Shown here: piece after piece, positions 1 to 4,824 of the stretch
How the letters are laid out: each line of letters opens with the position of its first letter
How positions within the stretch are numbered: position 1 is the stretch's first letter
Source: a virus
Virus record (IMG/VR): IMGVR_UViG_3300046011_003658
Span: 1 to 21,716 of that record
Length of the DNA: 21,716 nucleotides
Direction: 5' to 3' (one strand)
Notes under the pieces: generated by a model
The model's input: only the letters and a program-made list of their open reading frames with translations
Told to the model about the DNA's origin: nothing
The model's database searches: none
Program-made: the position numbers and the translations under genes

Positions 1-68
1 GAGAAGAATTGAATGCGCGCATGGGTGATGATGCTTTTGATGCTTGGACGGATTCGTTAGGATGGTAG
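1..68 (+). CDS. 3' end of an unidentified gene (partial)
   Basis: An open frame enters from the left edge (first full codon at base 3) and ends at TAG 66-68. The visible 21 residues end in DDAFDAWTDSLGW, an acidic, aromatic tail that I do not recognise. The next gene starts inside this one (ATG at 62, 7-base overlap), and a third follows with an ATGA overlap. This coupling is the main reason to believe the frame is real. It is more AT-rich than the structural genes and runs on the opposite strand, so it probably ends an early-region operon that converges on the attachment site. The function cannot be judged from this fragment. Confidence 0.5.
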   Translation, partial: EELNARMGDDAFDAWTDSLGW

Positions 69-199
69 ATCATAAAAAAGAGGCGAAACGGTTAATCCGA
101 ATCGCCTATAAAACAGGCGGGACGGTTTCGTTTTCACTGTCCTACATGATTGACTTAGGCGTATCCCTAAAAATAATAAAAGCGGTATTAAGAAAATGA
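62..199 (+). CDS. small basic hypothetical protein (45 aa)
   Basis: ATG at 62 overlaps the upstream stop by 7 bases, and the frame closes with TGA 197-199, which overlaps the next start (ATGA at 196-199). The 45-residue product is basic: an N-terminal MVDHKKEAKRLIRIAYK segment, then a more hydrophobic half with SLSYMIDLGVSLKIIK. The second half could form a short helix-turn-helix, but this is only an impression. There is no clear Shine-Dalgarno, so translation is probably coupled to the gene before it. I do not recognise the family. Position and size fit a phage early-region accessory protein. An alternative is that the minus-strand reading of 57-335 is the gene, but that frame is Phe/Leu/Ser-rich and cuts across two coupled frames, so it looks like a shadow. 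Confidence 0.5.
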   Translation: MVDHKKEAKRLIRIAYKTGGTVSFSLSYMIDLGVSLKIIKAVLRK

Positions 200-366
200 A
201 TAAATCGGAAAAAAATAAACGCGGATTCCAAAAGCAAATGGAAGAAGGCAAGCGCGTTAACGTGTATCTTGACGCAAAGAGCTTGGAGATTGCCGCAAAG
301 CTTGGTGAAGGAAATGTAAGCGAAGGAATACGCAAAGCATTAGCGAAAAGTGGCGTCGTTAGTTAA
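196..366 (+). CDS. ribbon-helix-helix DNA-binding protein (56 aa)
   Basis: The start overlaps the previous stop as ATGA. The fold is readable from sequence: a basic N-terminus (residues 1-19), a beta strand RVNVYLD (20-26) with alternating polar and apolar residues, helix A AKSLEIAAKLG (27-37), a turn, and helix B NVSEGIRKALAK (40-51). This is the Arc/MetJ/CopG arrangement, in which two strands pair in a dimer and enter the DNA major groove. Known members are small repressors, antitoxins and phage regulators. It is the last gene before the attachment region, 22 bases upstream of the first arm-type repeat, so a role in lysogeny control, excision or transcription across attP is possible but inferred. 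No toxin partner is evident; the 45-aa neighbour does not resemble one. No terminator follows on the plus strand. Confidence 0.65.
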   Translation: MNKSEKNKRGFQKQMEEGKRVNVYLDAKSLEIAAKLGEGNVSEGIRKALAKSGVVS

Positions 367-388
367 TTAGACAACGATTTTATAAAAT

Positions 389-427
389 CATCTTCCGCAA
401 AAGTGCTTTTTATCTTCCGCAAAAATG
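389..427 (+). repeat. left pair of arm-type direct repeats of attP
   Basis: Two direct copies of the motif TCTTCCGCAAAAGTG lie here: 391-405 (exact, preceded by CA) and 413-427 (one base different, AAAAATG ending). The same motif recurs inverted at 550-562 and directly at 608-620, on the other side of the tRNA-derived core. Short repeats on both flanks of a core are the known layout of arm-type binding sites for lambda-family tyrosine integrases. That these are integrase sites is inferred. The second copy abuts the U-tract side of the terminator at 427-451. Confidence 0.65.
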
Positions 428-451
428 AAAAAGCCCACTCGAAAGTGGGCT
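427..451 (-). terminator. intrinsic terminator downstream of the tRNA-His segment
   Basis: Stem GCCCACT (433-439) pairs with AGTGGGC (444-450) over a 4-base loop, TTCG as read on the minus strand. It is followed on the minus strand by UUUUU (432-428). It has no T-run on the plus-strand side, so it works for leftward transcripts only. It lies 17 bases beyond the tRNA 3' end, so after integration it would terminate the rebuilt tRNA-His transcript. Confidence 0.8.
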
Positions 452-463
452 AAGTCATTGATT
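451..463 (-). promoter_or_regulatory. candidate IHF binding site
   Basis: Read on the minus strand, 463-451 is AATCAATGACTTA. This matches the IHF consensus WATCAANNNNTTR at every defined position. It lies between the core (468-515) and the left arm repeats (389-427), where lambda attP has its H' site that bends the arm back to the core. Binding is inferred from the match and the position. Confidence 0.6.
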
Positions 464-467
464 ATAT

Positions 468-515
468 TGGGGTGGACGATGGGGCTCGAACCCACGACAA
501 CAGGAATCACAATCC
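468..515 (-). other. attP core: 3' half of tRNA-His
   Basis: Read leftward from 515, the segment holds the anticodon loop TTGTGAT (anticodon GTG = His, 510-508), 3' anticodon stem TCCTG, variable TTGTC, T-stem GTGGG, T-loop TTCGAGC, T-stem CCCAT, acceptor strand CGTCCAC, base C73 (471) and CCA (470-468). C73 is a hallmark of tRNA-His. The 5' half is absent: the bases before GGA fail to pair (T-T and G-G clashes at the base of the anticodon stem). So this is not a tRNA gene but the piece of one that temperate phages carry to restore the tRNA after integration at its 3' end. Homology with the host gene probably runs 515-468, and the exchange point should lie within it. Confidence 0.85.
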
Positions 516-549
516 ACGGCGGGAAGTGATATAAAACAACGGCTTAAGA

Positions 550-562
550 CACTTTTGCGGAA
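550..562 (-). repeat. arm-type repeat, inverted copy
   Basis: The reverse complement of 550-562 is TTCCGCAAAAGTG, identical over 13 bases to the copy at 393-405. It lies 34 bases to the right of the tRNA-derived core and is the nearest arm-type motif on that side. Confidence 0.6.
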
Positions 563-607
563 TTTCACAAGTAGAAGCAAGCCCCACAAATTTAACCTAT
601 TTCGCCG

Positions 608-620
608 CATCTTCCGCAAA
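608..620 (+). repeat. arm-type repeat, right distal copy
   Basis: CATCTTCCGCAAA at 608-620 is identical to 389-401 over 13 bases. It ends two bases before the lysozyme stop codon (622-624 on the minus strand), so the right arm of the attachment site packs against the end of the lysis cassette. The rest of 516-607 shows no gene that I can support. Confidence 0.55.
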
Positions 621-621
621 T

Positions 622-1047
622 TTAGGGGATCAAAAACAAGTCGCGCTCGGCGGTGCGGCGGATCGTTAAGCCGCGAACCGCCCGCCCGCCCGCCTTGTTC
701 CAAAGCAAAAACTTTTCCGCCGCGGCGTTGAACTCGCCGCGCTTCGCGAGTCGGCAAACCGACGAAGCCCCGAACGCACCAAGCCCGATGTTATAGGCGA
801 GTGACACGCAAGCGACTAGGCGATTTCCTGAAAGCCCAGGGCAACGCGCCAAGACCCCCGACATAAAATAAATTAGTCGACGGCGCAAAGCGCTATCGGC
901 TTGTTCCTGCGTCCAGACCATGCCAGGCACGACGCCGAGCGTTTCGCCGTGCCCTATCGTCCAAACGCCGACGATGTCTTGATACGCCCGAAGGCGGCAC
1001 CCTTCGAACTTAGCGACGAAGGCGAACGCTTGGTCGAGGGTGTTCAT
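622..1047 (-). CDS. T4-type lysozyme (endolysin, GH24)
   Basis: This 141-residue muramidase would cut the MurNAc-GlcNAc bond of peptidoglycan at the end of infection. The catalytic triad of the T4 lysozyme family is visible with exact family spacing: E15 in KFEGCRLRAY, D24 in YQD, T30 in VWTIGHGE. The C-terminal GLTIRRTAERDLFL segment is also typical of phage GH24 enzymes. No signal peptide or N-terminal signal-anchor is seen, so it should need a holin to reach the wall. The ATG overlaps the upstream holin-candidate stop as ATGA (1047-1044). It is the last gene of the leftward late transcript. No Rz/Rz1 spanin gene follows: the next 150 bases are attachment-site DNA. Confidence 0.93.
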   Translation of the reverse strand: MNTLDQAFAFVAKFEGCRLRAYQDIVGVWTIGHGETLGVVPGMVWTQEQADSALRRRLIYFMSGVLARCPGLSGNRLVACVSLAYNIGLGAFGASSVCRLAKRGEFNAAAEKFLLWNKAGGRAVRGLTIRRTAERDLFLIP

Positions 1048-1520
1048 TTATTTACTTTGTCGAAAACGCGACCGACGAACCAAAACGCCAAGACGCCCGA
1101 GAGCAAAGCGAAATCGTCGGGTGAATAGATTTGCACGAACACCGACGACAACGACGAGCCCGTCGCGTAAAGCATTACCGCGCCGCCCAATTTGTGCAAC
1201 ACATAAAGGGAGAGCAAAACGTAAGTCACGACCGGACGAACGAGGAAATTTAACGCGTCGACGATACGAACACCCGTCTTTTGCATTTGCCCTTGAAGCG
1301 CGGTTTTTTGCGCTTCGAGTAAGGCGATTACCTGGTCGAAATTGCCTTGCACCTCGATTTCGCGCACCTTGTTGTCGCTGCGTAGCTGTTCGAGTTGAAA
1401 TTGCTTGTCGAGCATTTTTAGTTCGTGCGTGTTGTCCTCTTTCTTGTGTAGCAAGTTCAGAATTTCAGGCAACAAACGAAGAAGCCCGCCCCCGAGGGCG
1501 GATAAAATAGAAAGTAGCAT
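1044..1520 (-). CDS. holin candidate with coiled coil (GTA_holin_3TM-like)
   Basis: This 158-residue protein has a hydrophobic N-terminal stretch (2-24), a charged helical coiled coil (about 26-82), and two hydrophobic segments: 93-118 starting at FLVRPVVTYVLLSLYVLHKL, and 137-152 with FALLSGVLAFWFVG. Hydrophobic N-terminus, coiled coil, an RP motif before a membrane segment and a final helix are the pattern of the 3-TM holins described from gene transfer agents and many siphophages. The role would be to permeabilise the inner membrane and release the lysozyme encoded next, with which it overlaps by ATGA. Shine-Dalgarno AAAAGGA precedes the ATG. The long soluble middle part is unlike lambda S. 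I am fairly sure of the membrane topology and less sure of the function. Confidence 0.65.
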   Translation of the reverse strand: MLLSILSALGGGLLRLLPEILNLLHKKEDNTHELKMLDKQFQLEQLRSDNKVREIEVQGNFDQVIALLEAQKTALQGQMQKTGVRIVDALNFLVRPVVTYVLLSLYVLHKLGGAVMLYATGSSLSSVFVQIYSPDDFALLSGVLAFWFVGRVFDKVNK

Positions 1521-1570
1521 TTTGCGTTCCTTTTAGTGTCTTTCTTTTGGATCCAAAGACGGCGAAAGTA

Positions 1571-1813
1571 TCAAGGTTTAAAACCGTGCGCTTTCGCCCA
1601 TTCGAGCAAGACCGAACCCGCCCAGGCAAAAACAACGAGCACGAGCGCCGATAATGTTTTTTCGATGATCGCTTGGCGAAGCTTTACGCTTTGCGCTTCG
1701 CGCTTAATTGCGAGTTTTACCCATTGCATTTCGTCCTCGGACAGCGACGGGGTGTTCGCTCGGAGCGCTTGCGCGATGTCGGCGATAAATTCTTGGCGCT
1801 CTTTTGGTGTCAT
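1571..1813 (-). CDS. small membrane protein, possible second holin or antiholin
   Basis: This 80-residue protein has a soluble, charged, helical N-terminal half (LSEDEMQWVKLAIKREAQ at 24-41) and one C-terminal membrane helix (about 53-71, TLSALVLVVFAWAGSVLLEW). It ends in the basic tail AKAHGFKP. It sits directly upstream of the holin candidate and lysozyme, 50 bases before the next start. Small single-helix proteins next to phage holins are often antiholins or accessory holins, so that is the likely role, but nothing in the sequence proves it. Upstream spacing is 23 bases, with GGGGAT as a weak ribosome site. Confidence 0.6.
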   Translation of the reverse strand: MTPKERQEFIADIAQALRANTPSLSEDEMQWVKLAIKREAQSVKLRQAIIEKTLSALVLVVFAWAGSVLLEWAKAHGFKP

Positions 1814-1836
1814 GTTTAGTTATCCCCGTCGGCGGT

Positions 1837-2157
1837 TTAAGGTGCGATTAGTGCGTCGCGCTCTTGTGCTTTTTGAATATAAAGCGAGAACATTGCCGCA
1901 TAGACTTGCAAGCCCGTCATTGTCGCCCCTGGGATCACCTCGCCCGTTTCGGGGTTGCGCATTTGAATAACGATGTTTGGATCAAATTCGAAATGGATGC
2001 CGGGCAAAGACTCGGCGAACTCTTTGTCGCCAGCGACGACGATAACTTCTTCGCTTAGCCGCACCATTGGCGCGCCGTGTCGCGGGTTGCTAATTAGTAC
2101 CTGGTTGCAACGCTGCCAGCTTTTGCCCGAGACGTCGGTTTGGTTGTAATCTGCCAT
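1837..2157 (-). CDS. conserved phage protein of unknown function (106 aa)
   Basis: The start is supported by an AAAGGA ribosome site a few bases upstream. The product begins MADYNQTDVSGKSWQRC. It contains a central acidic/hydrophobic beta-like part (RLSEEVIVVAGDKEF) and ends in a helix (LQVYAAMFSLYIQKAQERDALI). Similar short proteins are, as I recall, found between tail fibre and lysis genes in other proteobacterial siphophages, with no established function. There is no signal peptide or membrane segment. A structural or fibre-associated role is a guess from position. Confidence 0.75.
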   Translation of the reverse strand: MADYNQTDVSGKSWQRCNQVLISNPRHGAPMVRLSEEVIVVAGDKEFAESLPGIHFEFDPNIVIQMRNPETGEVIPGATMTGLQVYAAMFSLYIQKAQERDALIAP

Positions 2158-2183
2158 GATTTTTTTTCCTTTATATCGTTAAA

Positions 2184-3881
2184 TTAAATCGCGACTTCGG
2201 ACGCATGCACCGCCGCGCTTACATACACGTTTGTCATTGCCGTGGCGCCCATATTAAAAACCAACGCAAGCCCTTGGTTTGTCGTGTCTGCTGTCGCGGT
2301 GAGCGTCCAACCTGTCGGCACCGTGCCGCCTAAACTTGTGACCGTTGGCGTACCAACAAACGCGACGTTTCCGGTATTACCGCGGCGAATTACGCCTTTC
2401 ACTTCCCACCCTGCCGACTCGGTTCCTAAAGTCGCGAGCCGACCCGCCGACACTGTCGCTGTGAAAGTAACCAAACGAGACAAAGGCACGTTAATAATGT
2501 TCGACGCCCCGACCGCGTTCCCGTCCGATGTTAGTGTGTAGTTTGTATTGATTGCCGTAGCACTTGCCGACAAAACGGTGCGAGCGTATTGCGACCAACC
2601 ACTACCCGCGCCCCTTGCGGAATAGGAACCGTGCGCAAATTTACCCGCGAAGTCCGCGAGTGCATAAGACCCGATTGCGAATGCCCGTTGCGCGTTTGCG
2701 GTGTTATTACCAATCGCAACCGATTCCATACCCGTAGCGTTAGAACCCACCCCAATAGCGACGGCGTTTGCCGCCGATGCGCTTTGCCCACCTACATTGA
2801 CCGAACTAAGCCCGCCCGCGGTGCCGTTGCCGATGCTAATCGCGTTTGAATTGCTCGCGGTGCCCGCGCCTATCGCGATAGCGCCAAGAGCCGACGCGGT
2901 CGCGGTGCTGCTTCCGCCGATTGCAATCGAGCCAGACCCCGACGCGACGCCCTGGTTAAGCGCAACGGAGTTTCCGCCGCTGCCCGTCGCGGAGCGGCTT
3001 AATATTTTCCATTTGCCCGACGCCGATGCGGTCGCGCACGTAATCGTCACAGAGGAGCCAGGCGGCACCGCAATCGAACTTTCGCCACCTTGAAATGTAT
3101 CAGTGCCAGCACGAATTACGTTTCGAACAACTGTCGTTTCATTGACGTAGTTGAAAATAAAGCCGACGCCCGCCGTTGCACTCGCAAGAAGCGTAATGTC
3201 GCCAGTACCCGACGTGGTGCGGATCGTTGTCGCGTGATCGCCCGCGACTAAAGTGTAAGCCGCTGTTTTGTCCGAAATTGCTTGTTTTGGGTATGTCGAA
3301 ACGCCCGCGGGGGCACTTAGCGAAACAGTCCAAGCCGCCAACGTGCCCGACCCGTTGATCGTCGTCACGTTGACGACTAGCGCACCCGTGCCACTGTTGT
3401 ACGCGGTGATGTCCCCGTGCATCCAAGTCGTCGGGGTCGCGGTGCTTGCAATCTTGACCGATGCGCCCACCGTTAGCATTTTTCCGGTTTCGACGGTCAG
3501 CGACTTAGACCCAAGACCGACCGCGACGCTAGTCGTGCTTGTTGCGCTAGTGCCTGGTGCGCTTACTGCTGTTAGCGCGCTCGCGGCGGCGTTCGTTTCA
3601 CTTATTAACGCGTTATCGGCGCTCGCGGCGGCGTTCGTTTCACTTATTAACGCGTTATCGGCGCTGGTTGCCGCTAGTGCAACTTGATCCGCTGCACTCG
3701 TAGCGCTCGCGGCGGCGTCGACCGCGTTGCCGTACACGTTCGCGGCAAGCCCGACAAGCTCGGTGCGGAAAGTCGGCAACGCGTTCGACCAATTATATGC
3801 AAGGGTGTTAAACGTTGCGCGGTTCGACGGGTCGGGTGCCGCTGGTAGCGTTGCGACGCTTGGGGGTGTTGTAACTGCCAT
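2184..3881 (-). CDS. tail fibre with YadA-like head repeats
   Basis: This 565-residue protein is modular. Residues 1-50 look like a tail-attachment segment (PDPSNRATFNTLAYNWSNAL). Residues 50-107 are an Ala/Ser/Asn-rich helical region with a perfect 14-residue duplication (SADNALISETNAAA). Residues 110-195 form a beta module seen in other phage fibres (TSVAVGLGSKSLTVETGK, then WMHGDITAYNSGTG). Residues 200-297 form another beta module. Residues 303-420 hold five or more repeats of the type AIGxxSxA (for example SIAIGGSSTATA, AIAIGAGTASNS, AVAIGVGSNATG, SVAIGNNTANAQ), the left-handed beta-roll motif of YadA and other trimeric adhesin heads. Residues 425-565 form a beta-rich tip. It is probably a trimer that contacts the host surface. 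AAAGGA lies before the ATG. Fibre identity is firm; receptor binding is inferred. Confidence 0.85.
   Translation of the reverse strand: MAVTTPPSVATLPAAPDPSNRATFNTLAYNWSNALPTFRTELVGLAANVYGNAVDAAASATSAADQVALAATSADNALISETNAAASADNALISETNAAASALTAVSAPGTSATSTTSVAVGLGSKSLTVETGKMLTVGASVKIASTATPTTWMHGDITAYNSGTGALVVNVTTINGSGTLAAWTVSLSAPAGVSTYPKQAISDKTAAYTLVAGDHATTIRTTSGTGDITLLASATAGVGFIFNYVNETTVVRNVIRAGTDTFQGGESSIAVPPGSSVTITCATASASGKWKILSRSATGSGGNSVALNQGVASGSGSIAIGGSSTATASALGAIAIGAGTASNSNAISIGNGTAGGLSSVNVGGQSASAANAVAIGVGSNATGMESVAIGNNTANAQRAFAIGSYALADFAGKFAHGSYSARGAGSGWSQYARTVLSASATAINTNYTLTSDGNAVGASNIINVPLSRLVTFTATVSAGRLATLGTESAGWEVKGVIRRGNTGNVAFVGTPTVTSLGGTVPTGWTLTATADTTNQGLALVFNMGATAMTNVYVSAAVHASEVAI
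3577..3660 (-). repeat. perfect 42-bp tandem duplication in the fibre gene
   Basis: Two identical 42-base units, 3577-3618 and 3619-3660, encode SADNALISETNAAA twice in frame. The first 15 bases of the unit recur at 3703-3717. Identity at every base, silent sites included, points to a recent duplication that lengthened the helical shaft by 14 residues (two heptads). Confidence 0.9.
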
Positions 3882-3894
3882 TTTTAAATTTCCT

Positions 3895-4818
3895 TTAAAT
3901 GAAGCCGCGAACGTTTAAATTTATGCTCGCATGATTAAAACCGTCGTACCCGACCGAAGCCGAGCAAATCCCAAACACGTTAAGCCCCGCGAAACCCGCG
4001 GCGTCGGACGCGATAAAACTTGCGGGAACATCGAGAACCGATTGCAATTTGAAAAGCGCTTGGTCGGCTTGGTCGCGGGGAATCGCGATAACTGCGCGCA
4101 TGTTCGTTCCGTTGTTTCGGCGGACGATTTCCGTCGTGCCGTCGGTGTTCGTTTTTATCGAGCTGTTCGAATAAGGTTCGGCACTCGTACCAGGTAACGC
4201 ACCGCCCCAAGTGCCTTCGCCCAAAAGCGAGGTGTAATCGCCGACGTTAATCATGCCGACACCCACGTCGGCACCGCCGCCCGCGGTGATTGTTAGTGTT
4301 AGCTCGGCGGTCGGGCGAATCGGCAAATCTTTGAGAATCACGCGGTCGATCACCTTGCGCGGCGAGAATAGATATTCGTACCAACCGACGGGCGGTTCGG
4401 TCAAATCGAAAGTGTTCGAATAAATCGTCGTGCCGCCTGGTGCGTCTTTGAGTGTCACCGTCAAAGTGTCACCCGTTAGCCCGTAAAGCGCGGCGGAATT
4501 GAAAAAGCCAGGCGACAAAACGAAGGACAGCGAGCCCGTCGCTTTCGCTGCGGTCGATTTGTAATAATCGAACGGCGCGAAACGCTGCGTCGGGGCTTTG
4601 TCTTTCCAATAGAGCGGATCGTTCTCGGGTAACGCGACGCGCCCCGTGTGTACTTGCACACACTCATAGACGCGGTGCGTCGTGGTGCGAATGCGCAAGT
4701 CACCCAAAGCATACGAACCCGCCGACACCCAAGCCGTTTCGCCCGCTGCTGGTTCGGCGATGGTCGTGCCCGCCCCAATCATCGCGCTTGTGATTTCAAT
4801 CGGTAAAATAATATTCAT
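3895..4818 (-). CDS. tail protein downstream of tape measure, likely tail tip or fibre base (307 aa)
   Basis: The ATG lies 7 bases after the tape-measure stop, and the next gene (fibre) starts 13 bases beyond its end, so all three are probably co-translated. An N-terminal part resembles a small carbohydrate-binding (CBM5/12-like) fold, with aromatic and Gly/Asp positions W30, Y36, G39-D40, Y51, C53, H57 and W71, as in WVSAGSYALGD and THRVYECVQVH. Residues about 75-220 are beta-rich with an FAPFDYYKST segment. The C-terminal half ends in INLNVRGFI. I recall proteins with this pattern in tail regions of other proteobacterial phages, without a proven role. No lambda J, L, K or I homologue is recognisable. 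The tail location is firm; sugar binding is inferred. Confidence 0.7.
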   Translation of the reverse strand: MNIILPIEITSAMIGAGTTIAEPAAGETAWVSAGSYALGDLRIRTTTHRVYECVQVHTGRVALPENDPLYWKDKAPTQRFAPFDYYKSTAAKATGSLSFVLSPGFFNSAALYGLTGDTLTVTLKDAPGGTTIYSNTFDLTEPPVGWYEYLFSPRKVIDRVILKDLPIRPTAELTLTITAGGGADVGVGMINVGDYTSLLGEGTWGGALPGTSAEPYSNSSIKTNTDGTTEIVRRNNGTNMRAVIAIPRDQADQALFKLQSVLDVPASFIASDAAGFAGLNVFGICSASVGYDGFNHASINLNVRGFI

Positions 4819-4824
4819 TCGTTT

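Noticed and set aside
57-335. 92-aa minus-strand frame at the left end with a hydrophobic stretch
   Set aside because: It lies opposite two overlapping plus-strand frames, one with a clear ribbon-helix-helix fold. Its Phe/Leu/Ser composition is typical of an antisense shadow.
468-515. Complete tRNA-His gene
   Set aside because: Only the 3' part exists. The bases before the anticodon loop do not complete the anticodon stem, and no D-arm or 5' acceptor strand follows.
1040-1510. 156-aa plus-strand Arg-rich frame opposite the holin candidate
   Set aside because: It is very Arg/Cys-rich with no motif and antisense to a gene with coherent topology and ATGA coupling.
1531-1553. GTCTTT...AAAGAC inverted repeat between the two membrane-protein genes
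   Set aside because: The stem is only six A/T-rich pairs with a long loop and no U-tract, too weak to call a terminator.
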